Source of the DNA: Oceanihabitans sp. IOP_32
GTDB taxonomy: Bacteria > Bacteroidota > Bacteroidia > Flavobacteriales > Flavobacteriaceae
DNA length: 64,000 nucleotides
Direction: 5' to 3'
NCBI RefSeq assembly: GCF_009498295.1
Contig: NZ_CP040813.1
Span: 3,293,001-3,357,000, forward strand
The notes beneath the pieces were generated by a model. The model saw nothing but the letters and a program-made list of their open reading frames with translations. It did not search any database and had not been told where the DNA came from. A program made the translations under genes and the position numbers. Shown piece after piece: positions 27,476-35,697 of this stretch. Numbering within the stretch: position 1 is the first letter of the stretch; the number at the start of each line of letters is the position of its first letter.

Positions 27476-27982
27476 AAAGGCTTGATGATCTTTATTAAAA
27501 CCTCTTGGTGCGGTTTTTACTTCATCGCCTACAAAACCGCCCCAAATACTTTTAAAGGTTTTGTTTTCGAGTATTTCTCTGATTTCTGAGTCGTCCATTT
27601 CAAACTCCTTTCTAATGCGAAGCAAGTCTTCTTTATTTGGTTCCCAAAAGCCAACAGCGATAAAACTCTCGTTGTGAGGCTGAATATGAAGATAATACCC
27701 ACCTCGTAATCTGGGTTTTGTTCTATTAAACGATCCGCCAAAATGGGTTTTGTAAGGCAGTTTGTTTTTAGAAAAACGCACATCTCGATATATTCTGAAT
27801 ACTTTAGATTTTTCAATCCTATCGTGCTTGTTTAACTGTTCTGAAACCGAATTGTAAATGGCTTTTATTTCTTTTTCAACAGCTTTAAACTCAGCTTTGT
27901 TATCATTAAACCAATCGCGATTATTGTTTTTTTCTAGTTTCTTTAAAAAGCTGAAAGCGGATTTCAATGCAGATGCGCTCAT
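27449..27982 (-). pseudogene. 5' part of a DUF2461 (TIGR02453) gene split by inversion
   Basis: This minus-strand frame encodes a DUF2461 protein from MSASALKSAFSFLKKLEKNN to KDHQAF (about 168 codons), including NRDWFNDNKAEFKAVEKEI, RIYRDVRFSKNKLPYKTHFGG and GGYYLHIQP, the family's core. After CTTTG at 27479-27475 the sequence changes to ten foreign codons and a stop. The true C-terminus (DLIKKKQYIFIKKFSDKEV... to LTTDLNGVSLID) is on the opposite strand at 30621-30794. Joined, the protein has about 225 residues, a normal DUF2461 length. The biochemical role of the family is not known to me. Confidence 0.88.
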
Positions 27983-28016
27983 GTAATTACTATTTTGAAT
28001 TATTTGTATGTTAATA

Positions 28017-28580
28017 TTAAATAAGTGAATGTAAGTAATTGGCGGATTGAATTAAACCATTTTTCCTCAAATTATCTAAAACTTCAAACTCATCTAAATC
28101 TGGATGTCTTCTATTTAACACTAATTTCTTAAAAGCTTCTATTGCTTTTTCGTGGTTTAAATCTATTATATCTGCAATGAAATCATCGGCAGATTTCGCA
28201 GCCAGTCCGAAAGACGCCAAATAGTCATTTGGAAAATCTTTCAAATTATTAGTTACAATAATATTTGCATTTGTTTTAATTGCGGCAGCCAGTACATGTC
28301 GATCTTTTTCATCAGGTAAAGTTAATCCTTCAATTAAAGGCTCGTAATTTATTACAAGTGCATCAGGGAAGGCCAAATTTGCCCTATTAATTCTTTTTTT
28401 TATTTCTTTATCTTCTAGTCCTTTTCTAATCATTACGTCTTCCCATTCATCAAAAATATGATTGCTCCATTTTGGCGTGAACAAATCATAATGAGCAAAC
28501 CAAAATAACAAGTCTCTAATTTCTATCGGATAAATAACATTCGTGTCAAGAACACAAGTAAAACGTACGCTATGAATCAT
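28017..28580 (-). CDS. PIN-domain toxin (ribonuclease)
   Basis: A 187-residue PIN-domain protein of the type found as toxins in type II toxin-antitoxin pairs. The first acidic residue is in CVLDTNVIYP (about 10-19), further acidic residues are in IFDEWEDVMIRKG (about 43-55), and the late motif is in LPDEKDRHVLAAAI and ANIIVTNNLKDFP (about 89-118). These form the Mg-dependent RNase site. Its start overlaps the end of the upstream HTH gene by 11 bases, the usual antitoxin-toxin arrangement. The C-terminal 60 residues are helical and of unknown role. Confidence 0.83.
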   Translation of the reverse strand: MIHSVRFTCVLDTNVIYPIEIRDLLFWFAHYDLFTPKWSNHIFDEWEDVMIRKGLEDKEIKKRINRANLAFPDALVINYEPLIEGLTLPDEKDRHVLAAAIKTNANIIVTNNLKDFPNDYLASFGLAAKSADDFIADIIDLNHEKAIEAFKKLVLNRRHPDLDEFEVLDNLRKNGLIQSANYLHSLI

Positions 28581-29025
28581 ATAATCCTAATTCTTCATCA
28601 GACTTCATCATATCTATAAGAAGTTGTTCCCGTTTCAATTTCATTTTTTTCTTGTAATTCATGACATCTTCAAATTTCACTCTGCGATGTCTTCCTACCA
28701 TAGTGAAAGGAATATTTCCTTCCTCTAATAATTTAACAAAGTGAGGTCTTGAACAGCCCAATAATTCGGCTGCGGCTTGTGTAGTCATTTCGGTTGCAAT
28801 AGGGACTACGGAAATTGGCTTTCCTTGACCGGTTGCTTTTAAGATTTTAGCTAAAAGCTTAAGTGCTTTTAAAGGAATCTTAATTTTTTCTGTAGTTTCC
28901 TCAATTTCAATTTCTAAACTTTCAGAATGTATATCCTCCAATGTGGCAGCAAGGGCATTATAAGATTCCATTGCTGCAATCTGCTCCTTTTTTGAAGGCT
29001 TTTTTATGTCGTTAAAGTATTCCAT
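28570..29025 (-). CDS. HTH (excisionase/MerR-like) antitoxin
   Basis: A 151-residue protein with a helix-turn-helix of the excisionase type in the middle, MTTQAAAELLGCSRPHFVKLLEEGNIPFTMVGRHRRV (about 80-116), which recognises DNA by a winged helix. The N-terminal part is acidic (LEDIHSESLEIEIEETTEKI), and the C-terminal part is a basic-acidic helix that could wrap the toxin. It is encoded immediately before and overlapping the PIN gene, so it is the likely antitoxin and autoregulator. The pair lies within the inverted segment beside a MITE-like copy. Confidence 0.8.
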   Translation of the reverse strand: MEYFNDIKKPSKKEQIAAMESYNALAATLEDIHSESLEIEIEETTEKIKIPLKALKLLAKILKATGQGKPISVVPIATEMTTQAAAELLGCSRPHFVKLLEEGNIPFTMVGRHRRVKFEDVMNYKKKMKLKREQLLIDMMKSDEELGLYDS

Positions 29026-29113
29026 TTTAATAAAATTTTCTTTATATTATAAAAATAAACGAAATAAACGAAACAGTTTTAATCTGGTATGTTAATTTTT
29101 TGATAATAAAAAT
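29026..29113. promoter_or_regulatory. Upstream region of the toxin-antitoxin pair
   Basis: An AT-rich 88-base spacer between the antitoxin start and the MITE-like element. It contains a repeated AAACGAAATAAACGAAA-like stretch at about 29052-29072 that could be an operator, as antitoxins usually bind their own promoter. No firm -7 box was found. Confidence 0.3.
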
Positions 29114-29336
29114 CATTAATGTCCGACAAAAGACATAAGACCGCTTCGCTAATAGACATAAGAACCAAGACTTGATTCTAACTAACTGATAAACAGAAGT
29201 ACTTTAAATTAACAAAATAGTTCATTAAATCTTAATAATTATTTCAAATAAGCAAGGTGACATTTTAAAAAACGTGCAAAGTTCTTAATTTTAAAAGGAT
29301 TGACAGCATTTTAATATTTTTAATCGGACACTAGTG
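29114..29336 (-). mobile_element. MITE-like element, copy 1 (223 bp)
   Basis: A non-coding 223-bp sequence bounded by CATTAATGTCCGAC on the left and, reading inward from the right end, CACTAGTGTCCGAT. These are imperfect terminal inverted repeats sharing TGTCCGA. A second copy of exactly the same length is at 54471-54693 in opposite orientation with about a dozen mismatches. No ORF is present. It looks like a miniature element moved in trans by a transposase not in this window, or the joined ends of a deleted insertion sequence. Confidence 0.75.
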
Positions 29337-29507
29337 AATATAAATTAATACAAAGTATAAAATATATTGAATGGTTTGGTTTAGAGCTACTAAAAATTTG
29401 TATAAATTTCGTATTGATAAGTCTCTTTCTTGTACATTAATGACGCAAAACTCACAACATACCACATATACCTCCCATTGACAGCCAAACAATAAACTAC
29501 AAAAATA
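29337..29507. other. Spacer between MITE-like copy and truA
   Basis: 171 AT-rich bases with no ORF or clear hairpin. Together with the element this makes a gene-free stretch of 482 bases (29026-29507). Confidence 0.4.
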
Positions 29508-30290
29508 TCATCTTGGTTCAAACTCTATATCTTTAAGAATTAGACCCGATGCTGGTGCGATATAGTCCATTCTCTTGTTGTAGTCTTCTTTCAAGCTTAA
29601 TTCGATGTCCTTTAACGTTAATTTTCCTTTGCCCAAATCGAATAGCGTCCCCATCATTAAGCGTATTTGGTTTCGCATAAAACCCTTGCCTTTAACTCTT
29701 AACACATAACTTTTTTCTGGGAAATAATTAGCGGTATAAATCGTGTTTTCAACCAATTCGCAAAGTAATACCGTTCTATTATAAATACCATTATCGGTGG
29801 GTTTATAGCAATAGGATTTAAAATAATGTGAACCCTCAAAAAGCTTTGCCCCTTGTTTCATGGTCTCGATATTTAAATCATCGAGAATGGTAGTCATTAT
29901 GGGGGCACAAAACGGATGGCATTTTTGCCCATAAGTAAACAAGTATAAGTACTCTTTAACTTTGGAGTGTTGTATAATATTAAACTTATTATCTACCTCC
30001 TGGATGTTTAAAGCCCTAATATCTTGAGGCAGATTGTAATTAAATAACTCTAAAAAAGCGTTTAAATCTTCAATAGGTTCAAATAAAAACAACTCGATTG
30101 CTGCACATTCTGCCGATACCATAGCATCTGTTCTACCCGAACTTAGAGTTTTAAAACGCTGGCCTTCTAAAATATAATTAAAGGTTCTATCTACCATATG
30201 GTGCAAGGTTTTAACATTGGGTTGTTTTTGCCAACCATGAAAACGATACCCTAAATATTGAATAGAAATGAGGTAATAATATTTTTTCAT
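29508..30290 (-). CDS. truA: tRNA pseudouridine(38-40) synthase
   Basis: TruA isomerises uridine to pseudouridine at positions 38-40 of the anticodon arm. The 260-residue protein has YLGYRFHGWQKQPNVKT (about 12-28), the catalytic Asp in LSSGRTDAMVSA (about 50-61) and GKGFMRNQIRLMMGTLFDLGKG (about 200-221). It lies within the inverted segment and is intact. It is divergent from the broken membrane-protein gene at 30388. Confidence 0.93.
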   Translation of the reverse strand: MKKYYYLISIQYLGYRFHGWQKQPNVKTLHHMVDRTFNYILEGQRFKTLSSGRTDAMVSAECAAIELFLFEPIEDLNAFLELFNYNLPQDIRALNIQEVDNKFNIIQHSKVKEYLYLFTYGQKCHPFCAPIMTTILDDLNIETMKQGAKLFEGSHYFKSYCYKPTDNGIYNRTVLLCELVENTIYTANYFPEKSYVLRVKGKGFMRNQIRLMMGTLFDLGKGKLTLKDIELSLKEDYNKRMDYIAPASGLILKDIEFEPR

Positions 30291-30387
30291 TATTTCTTTT
30301 TAGAGGAAGGGAAAATACATTCTTTTATTAATTGTGACAAAAAAATTATAAATTGTATTCGTACTAAACATTTTAAAACTAATTATT

Positions 30388-30621
30388 ATGACAAATTCTT
30401 CTAATAAACCACCTGTTTGGTTCTGGATTGTAAGCCTTTTAGCTTTAATATGGAACGGCTTAGGTGTTATGGCGTATTTAACAAGAGCATATGCCACCGA
30501 TGAAATGATTGCTTCATTGCCGGAAGCGCAACAAGCCGAATTTCTTGTGGAATATCCTACTTGGTATACTGCTGCTTTTGCTATGGCGGTTTTTGCGGGT
30601 GCATTAGGCTGTATAGCTTTG
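30388..30621 (+). pseudogene. 5' part of a small membrane-protein gene split by inversion
   Basis: The frame starts at ATG 30388 (MTNSSNKPPVWFWIVSLLAL) and encodes one helix (about 10-29), a short loop (MIASLPEAQQAEFLVEYPTWY) and the start of another helix ending GALGCIAL. After the CTTTG at 30617-30621 the frame meets a stop two codons later. The C-terminal half is on the minus strand at 27475-27289. The reconstructed protein is about 139 residues with four helices, a size and pattern I recall for a conserved flavobacterial membrane family of unknown function. The present 79-residue product is truncated. Confidence 0.82.
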
Positions 30622-30794
30622 ATTTAATAAAAAAGAAACAATACATTTTTATTAAAAAATTCTCAGATAAAGAAGTTTTAGACTCTAAGTTTATCGATAC
30701 AGTAAACGAATCATTTAAAGTGGTTCGACCTTTTTTAGATTATATGAGCGATGTATTAACTACAGATTTGAATGGGGTTTCGCTTATTGATTAA
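30621..30794 (+). pseudogene. 3' part of the DUF2461 gene split by inversion
   Basis: Read from GAT at 30621, the frame gives DLIKKKQYIFIKKFSDKEVL, then SFKVVRPFLDYMSDVLTTDL and NGVSLID before a stop, the typical C-terminal end of DUF2461. It has no start codon of its own and follows the broken membrane-protein gene directly. Its N-terminal partner is at 27982-27475 on the minus strand. Confidence 0.85.
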
Positions 30795-30815
30795 CGCCAT
30801 TAAATAAAAAGACGT

Positions 30816-30914
30816 ATTACCGCAGATAGCGCAGATTTGCAAAAAAAAATATTGAATACTATAACAAATGAAACTAATGAGAGAAATCTGCGGTAATCTT
30901 TGCAATCTGCGGGA
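30816..30914. repeat. CCGCAGAT-rich inverted repeat
   Basis: The left part (30816-30840) has TTACCGCAGATAGCGCAGAT. The right part (about 30881-30914) has AATCTGCGGTAATC and AATCTGCGGGAGA, so CCGCAGAT/ATCTGCGG units face each other around about 40 AT-rich bases. I recall similar intergenic repeats in many bacterial genomes. It lies directly after the DUF2461 fragment. A transcribed copy could form a long imperfect hairpin. Confidence 0.6.
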
Positions 30915-31020
30915 GACAAATCACGAGCGTTCAAAAACACACACGTAAATATTTAGGCAAAAATGTCATATAGATTTATGGCCTTCACACTTTTTAAAGA
31001 TTTTGATATATGGTTTGCAA

Positions 31021-31437
31021 CTACATAACAATCAATAGCTCAGGCTTCTCAAAAAGTTGCATGTTACTCAGTAATCGCTCTTTTATCATGTTCATCATAC
31101 GTCTGTTAAGCGCTGAAGAATTTTCAATATAAATTAAATATTCTTCAACCGTAAAAAGTCCGATAATCATACCTTTTACAGAATTTCGAAATTTCATATC
31201 TTTTTGCACTAGATTTTCAATATAATCCTGACGTTTTTGTAGGGATAAATCATAAAAAACAGATTTGTATTTAACGACATAATTTTTAAAAACCTCTATA
31301 ATTAATTCGTTTTGGAACTTTATTATTGGTCGTAAAACTAAATTCTGAAAATGCTCTTCAGCACTCATATTTTCCTTTATTTTTGCCGAAATAATTTCTG
31401 GGCGAATACGTTTTAGGCTAGATGCTCTTGTTGTCAT
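31021..31437 (-). CDS. Conserved hypothetical protein (138 aa)
   Basis: A soluble, predominantly helical, basic 138-residue protein with no signal peptide or membrane segment. Recognisable only as a plausible gene: it has an ATG start, a full-length open frame, and normal amino acid use (KIKENMSAEEHFQNLVLRPI, DYIENLVQKDMKFRNSVKGM, NMIKERLLSNMQLF). No catalytic or binding motif was recognised. It faces the CCGCAGAT repeat at its 3' side and is divergent from the thioesterase gene. I do not know its function. Confidence 0.65.
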   Translation of the reverse strand: MTTRASSLKRIRPEIISAKIKENMSAEEHFQNLVLRPIIKFQNELIIEVFKNYVVKYKSVFYDLSLQKRQDYIENLVQKDMKFRNSVKGMIIGLFTVEEYLIYIENSSALNRRMMNMIKERLLSNMQLFEKPELLIVM

Positions 31438-31705
31438 AACTTAGGAATTTTATTAAAAATACCATTAATTGAGCTATAAAAATTTCTAAAGCCTTTATTA
31501 TTATCAACGAGTTTATTAACATTGAATAATTTATATATTTTTAGCACAAAATAATGTAATTTTGCGCTCTTAATAAGCTATAGCGAATGGCTTTTAGTTT
31601 TCCTTTACATCAACTATTAGCGGCTTACTATGACTAAAGTTAGAACCATAGCTTTTTAATACTTGCATAACCAAAACACATAGGTTCATAAATTAATTAC
31701 AACAC

Positions 31706-32074
31706 ATGAAATTTAAAACAAGAAAATGGATTAAACCGGGTGATTTAAACCCAAACGGCACTTTATTTGGCGGGCGATTATTAGAATGGATTGACGAAGA
31801 AGCCGCATTATTTGCCATAATTCAATTCGATAATAAAAAAGTCGTGACCAAATCTATGGGTGCCATAGAATTCTTGGCCTCTGCCAAACAAGGCGATATT
31901 GTAGAAATTGGTTTAAAAATCACCAAGGTCGGGAATGCCTATATTGCACTGTGTTGCGAGGTTAGAAATATTATGACTCAAGTTACCATTATTAGTATCT
32001 CTAATATTGTTATGGTGAATTTGGGCGAAGACGGTAAGCCCAAACCTCATAATAGAAATATTTTAAAGGCTTAA
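31706..32074 (+). CDS. Acyl-CoA thioesterase, hot-dog fold (YciA-like)
   Basis: A 122-residue single hot-dog protein that hydrolyses acyl-CoA esters. LNPNGTLFGGRLLEWIDEEAALFAI (about 14-38) is the family signature: the Asn-G-x-x-x-GG element is followed by the acidic catalytic residue in WIDE. VVTKSMGAIEFLASAKQGDIVEI (about 46-68) is also typical. It is short at the C-terminus compared with E. coli YciA. It precedes leuC by 226 bases. Confidence 0.87.
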   Translation: MKFKTRKWIKPGDLNPNGTLFGGRLLEWIDEEAALFAIIQFDNKKVVTKSMGAIEFLASAKQGDIVEIGLKITKVGNAYIALCCEVRNIMTQVTIISISNIVMVNLGEDGKPKPHNRNILKA

Positions 32075-32242
32075 AAAAATGGGGTTATGCCATTTAAATA
32101 TTATAAACAATACAGCTGTTCGGTTGCATAAAATATAATTTTTAAATCATTTGTTATAAATTTTATAAAAATATAAGAACTAAGTGTTTTTAAGTTTTAA
32201 TTGCGTGCTAGAAAGCATAAATTTGAATTAGATTACATGTTT

Positions 32243-32278
32243 AAAAGCCTGTTTTTTGTTTTATTGCAAAGGCTTTTT
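32243..32278 (+). terminator. Candidate attenuator-like hairpin upstream of leuC
   Basis: AAAAGCCT (32243-32250) pairs with AGGCTTTT (32270-32277) across a 19-base loop, followed by a short T-run. It ends 22 bases before the leuC ATG. Overlapping codons in the leuC frame (from ATG 32237) include several Leu (CTG, TTA, TTG, CTT), but that frame has no stop before leuC, so a separate leader peptide is not established. Confidence 0.45.
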
Positions 32279-32299
32279 AACACCAAAAAATTAAATTAT

Positions 32300-33694
32300 A
32301 TGAGCAGTACATTGTTTGATAAAGTATGGGATTCGCACGTGGTGCGACAAATTAAGGGCGGACCAGATGTGCTATTTATCGATCGTCATTTTATACACGA
32401 AGTAACTAGTCCTGTGGCTTTTCTAGGTCTTAAAAACAGAGGGTTAAAAGTTATGTACCCTGAACGCACTTTTGCTACAGCAGATCATAATACGCCGACT
32501 ATGAATCAGCATTTGCCAGTTCAAGATCCACTTTCGGCAAATCAGCTAAAGGCTCTAGAAGACAACTCTAAAGCCCACGGAATTAGTCATTGGGGATTAG
32601 GCCATGAAAAAAATGGTATTGTGCATGTTATAGGACCAGAAAATGGTATTACATTCCCTGGAGCGACTATTGTTTGTGGCGATTCACATACTTCCACACA
32701 TGGTGCTTTTGGTGCTATTGCTTTTGGTATTGGTACATCGGAAGTCGAAATGGTGCTCTCTACACAATGTATTATGCAGCCAAAACCTAAAAAAATGCGT
32801 ATTAATCTCAAAGGGCAATTAGGCTTAGGCGTAACCCCTAAAGATGTCGCTTTATATATTATCTCGCAGTTAACGACTTCTGGTGCAACCGGATATTTTG
32901 TTGAATATGCAGGAGATGTTTTTGAAAACATGAGTATGGAAGGTCGTATGACGGTTTGTAACATGTCTATAGAAATGGGGGCACGTGGCGGTATGGTTGC
33001 TCCAGATGAAACCACTTTCAAGTATCTAAAAGACAAACCCTTATCTTTAAAAGGTGAAGCTTGGGATGAGGCCGTGGCGCATTGGAAGACCTTAAAAACA
33101 GATCCCGAGGCGACGTTTGATAAAGATTTAACATTCGATGCCAGCGTTATAGAACCTATGATTACTTACGGTACGAACCCAGGTATGGGGATGGGTATTT
33201 CTAAAAACATACCTAAAGCCGATTCTCTTGAGGGTGGTGTAGCCACTTATAAAAAGTCTTTAGAGTATATGGGATACGAAGAAAACGAATCTATGCTTGG
33301 TAAAAAAGTAGATTACGTGTTCTTGGGAAGCTGTACCAACGGAAGGATTGAAGATTTTCGTGCGTTTGCTTCTATAGTTAAAGGTAGAAAAAAGGCTGCT
33401 AATATTACAGCTTGGTTGGTACCAGGCTCGCATGAAGTTCAAGAAAAAATTAAGAAAGAAGGTCTATTAGATATTATTAACGAGGCTGGTTTTGTTCTAA
33501 GACAACCCGGATGTTCGGCGTGTTTAGCGATGAACGACGATAAAGTTCCTGCTGGAAAATACGCGGTTAGTACTTCTAACAGAAACTTCGAAGGCCGTCA
33601 AGGCCCTGGCTCAAGAACCTTATTAGCAAGCCCATTAATGGCTGCTGCTGCCGCAGTTACTGGCATAGTTACAGATCCAAGAGACTTAATATAA
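32300..33694 (+). CDS. leuC: 3-isopropylmalate dehydratase, large subunit
   Basis: LeuC with LeuD isomerises 2- to 3-isopropylmalate using a [4Fe-4S] cluster in leucine synthesis. I start at ATG 32300 ([17 protein letters not shown]), 464 residues as usual; the open frame runs back to 32201 through the upstream hairpin and is not needed. Motifs are [26 protein letters not shown] (about 126-151) and the cluster cysteines in [13 protein letters not shown] (about 343-355) and [12 protein letters not shown] (about 401-412). leuD and leuB follow. leuA and the ilv genes are not in the window. Confidence 0.94.
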   Translation: MSSTLFDKVWDSHVVRQIKGGPDVLFIDRHFIHEVTSPVAFLGLKNRGLKVMYPERTFATADHNTPTMNQHLPVQDPLSANQLKALEDNSKAHGISHWGLGHEKNGIVHVIGPENGITFPGATIVCGDSHTSTHGAFGAIAFGIGTSEVEMVLSTQCIMQPKPKKMRINLKGQLGLGVTPKDVALYIISQLTTSGATGYFVEYAGDVFENMSMEGRMTVCNMSIEMGARGGMVAPDETTFKYLKDKPLSLKGEAWDEAVAHWKTLKTDPEATFDKDLTFDASVIEPMITYGTNPGMGMGISKNIPKADSLEGGVATYKKSLEYMGYEENESMLGKKVDYVFLGSCTNGRIEDFRAFASIVKGRKKAANITAWLVPGSHEVQEKIKKEGLLDIINEAGFVLRQPGCSACLAMNDDKVPAGKYAVSTSNRNFEGRQGPGSRTLLASPLMAAAAAVTGIVTDPRDLI

Positions 33695-33793
33695 CAGCTT
33701 TTAGCCTTTGGTTTTAGCCATGGGCTTATAAAAACTAAAACACCATATTGCTAATAGCTATCGGCCAACAGCAAGGTGCAAAAAACAAAAATA

Positions 33794-34390
33794 ATGGCAT
33801 ACGATAAATTTAATATACTAACAAGTACCGCAGTTCCGTTACCTTTAGAAAATGTAGATACCGATCAAATCATACCTGCACGATTTTTAAAAGCTACTAA
33901 ACGTGAAGGCTTTGGAGACAATTTATTCAGGGATTGGCGTTATAATAATGATAACACACCAAAAGAAAGTTTTGTTTTAAACAATCCTATTTATAGCGGA
34001 AAAATATTAGTAGGCGGTAAGAATTTTGGTTCTGGATCTTCGCGAGAGCATGCGGCTTGGGCGGTTTACGATTATGGTTTCCGATGTGTGGTTTCCAGTT
34101 TTTTTGCAGATATTTTTAGAAATAACTGTTTAAATGTAGGTGTTTTACCCGTACAGGTGAGCCCAGAGTTTTCCGAAAAGATTTTTGAAGAAATTTACAA
34201 AGATGCTAATACCGAGATTGAAATTAATCTTCCAAATCAAACCATAACCATTCTTTCTACTGGTGCTCAAGAATCTTTTGAGATTAATTCTTACAAAAAA
34301 GAAAATATGTTAAATGGGTTTGACGACATTGATTATCTTCAAAACATGAAAGATGAAATTCAATCTTTTGCAGATAAATTAATGCTCTAA
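33794..34390 (+). CDS. leuD: 3-isopropylmalate dehydratase, small subunit
   Basis: LeuD is the swivelling small subunit of isopropylmalate isomerase. I choose ATG 33794 (MAYDKFNILTSTAVPLPLEN) over the GTG at 33776, because it matches the family N-terminus; this gives 198 residues. VDTDQIIPARFLK (about 22-34), GKNFGSGSSREHAAWA (about 75-90) and FADIFRNNCLNVGVLPVQV (about 104-122) are characteristic. Confidence 0.94.
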   Translation: MAYDKFNILTSTAVPLPLENVDTDQIIPARFLKATKREGFGDNLFRDWRYNNDNTPKESFVLNNPIYSGKILVGGKNFGSGSSREHAAWAVYDYGFRCVVSSFFADIFRNNCLNVGVLPVQVSPEFSEKIFEEIYKDANTEIEINLPNQTITILSTGAQESFEINSYKKENMLNGFDDIDYLQNMKDEIQSFADKLML

Positions 34391-34536
34391 TATAACCATT
34401 ATCCTTTTTGGGGCTTTGCCAATAGAGCACCCCAGAAAAAAGTAAATAATAGTTTATTTTTCTCAACCTTCTTATTATGGTCTAGCAAAGCACTGTCTAG
34501 ACTAAAGTTAAAATTAAAAGTTTAAAAACCATACTA

Positions 34537-35595
34537 ATGAAATTTAATATAGCCCTTTTAGCGGGAGATGGCATAGGTCCAGAGGTTATCGATCAAGCTG
34601 TAAAAGTTAGCAATGCCGTTGCCAAAAAATTTGGTCATGAAATCACTTGGAAACCGGCCTTAATGGGAGCTGCTGCTATCGATGCTGTTGGCGAACCATA
34701 CCCTGCAGAAACTCATGCTATTTGTGCGGCTGCAGATGCCGTTTTATTTGGGGCAATTGGACACCCGAAATACGATAACGATCCGAGTGCTCAAGTTCGT
34801 CCAGAGCAAGGTTTATTAAAAATGCGTAAAGCCTTAGGCTTATTTGCTAATGTACGCCCAACCTTTACATTTCCGTCGTTATTAGACAAATCACCTTTAA
34901 AAAAGGAGCGTATTGAAGGTACCGACTTGGTGTTTTTGCGTGAGTTAACAGGTGGTATTTATTTTGGAGAAAAAGGAAGACGTGATAACGGAAACACCGC
35001 CTTCGATAATTGTGTGTACACCAGAGCAGAAGTGGAACGCTTAGCCAAAAAAGGGTTTGAGTTAGCCATGAAACGTTCGAAAAAACTGTGTTGCGTCGAT
35101 AAGGCTAACGTTTTAGAGACTTCACGTTTATGGCGTGAAACGGTTCAAGACATGGAAAAAGATTACCCAGAGGTGGAAGTGAGTTATGAGTTTGTAGATG
35201 CCGTGGCCATGCGCTTGGTACAATGGCCAAATAGTTATGACGTGTTAATTACCGAAAACCTATTTGGAGATATCTTAACGGATGAAGCCTCTGTAATTTC
35301 GGGTTCTATGGGGTTAATGCCTTCAGCTTCAATGGGAGCAGATATTGCTCTGTTTGAGCCTATTCATGGGTCGTACCCTCAGGCTACAGGGCTAAACATT
35401 GCCAATCCTATGGCAACCGTGCTATCTGCTGCGATGATGTTTGAAATGGCGTTCAATTTACCAGAAGAAGGCGAGGCGATTAGAACAGCTGTTAATAGAG
35501 CACTTGCTGAAGGTTATGTAACTGAGGATTTGGCAAACGGCGGCAAAGCTTATGGCACCAAAGAAGTAGGGGATTGGCTCGCCAAAAATATCTAG
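34537..35595 (+). CDS. leuB: 3-isopropylmalate dehydrogenase
   Basis: LeuB oxidatively decarboxylates 3-isopropylmalate with NAD+. The 352-residue protein has [11 protein letters not shown] (about 7-17), AIGHPKYD (about 72-79), the substrate arginines in [16 protein letters not shown] (about 130-145), [13 protein letters not shown] (about 188-200), [20 protein letters not shown] (about 240-259) and the NAD site [12 protein letters not shown] (about 274-285). A hairpin ends the transcript just after it. Confidence 0.95.
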   Translation: MKFNIALLAGDGIGPEVIDQAVKVSNAVAKKFGHEITWKPALMGAAAIDAVGEPYPAETHAICAAADAVLFGAIGHPKYDNDPSAQVRPEQGLLKMRKALGLFANVRPTFTFPSLLDKSPLKKERIEGTDLVFLRELTGGIYFGEKGRRDNGNTAFDNCVYTRAEVERLAKKGFELAMKRSKKLCCVDKANVLETSRLWRETVQDMEKDYPEVEVSYEFVDAVAMRLVQWPNSYDVLITENLFGDILTDEASVISGSMGLMPSASMGADIALFEPIHGSYPQATGLNIANPMATVLSAAMMFEMAFNLPEEGEAIRTAVNRALAEGYVTEDLANGGKAYGTKEVGDWLAKNI

Positions 35596-35622
35596 TACAG
35601 AATACATTGTTAAATTGATATT

Positions 35623-35656
35623 AAACGCCTGTTTTATATAAAATCAGGCGTTTTTT
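35623..35656 (+). terminator. Intrinsic terminator after leuB
   Basis: AAACGCCTG (35623-35631) pairs with CAGGCGTTT (35645-35653). The interior TTTTATATAAAA is itself self-complementary, and a T-run follows. It lies 28 bases after the leuB stop. Confidence 0.8.
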
Positions 35657-35697
35657 AATTTTAAAAATCTAAAAATATTCTATTTCAAAAAGAGAAA

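Larger units (their letters stand above)
27475..30621. other. Inverted chromosomal segment of about 3.1 kb
   Basis: Two genes are split between the ends of this segment. Left, minus strand: DUF2461 5' part then membrane-protein 3' part. Right, plus strand: membrane-protein 5' part then DUF2461 3' part. Turning 27475-30621 around restores both genes in frame with no loss or gain. The break in each case is at CTTTG (27479-27475 on minus and 30617-30621 on plus), five bases of shared sequence in inverted orientation. The segment carries the PIN/HTH pair, a MITE-like copy and truA. Confidence 0.85.

Noticed and set aside
27289-27477. Independent 62-codon small membrane gene starting at TTG 27477
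   Set aside because: It joins in frame to the 5' half at 30388 and is therefore read as the 3' part of a split gene.
32201-32299. 33-codon N-terminal extension of leuC
   Set aside because: It runs through a terminator-like hairpin, and the standard LeuC N-terminus begins at 32300.
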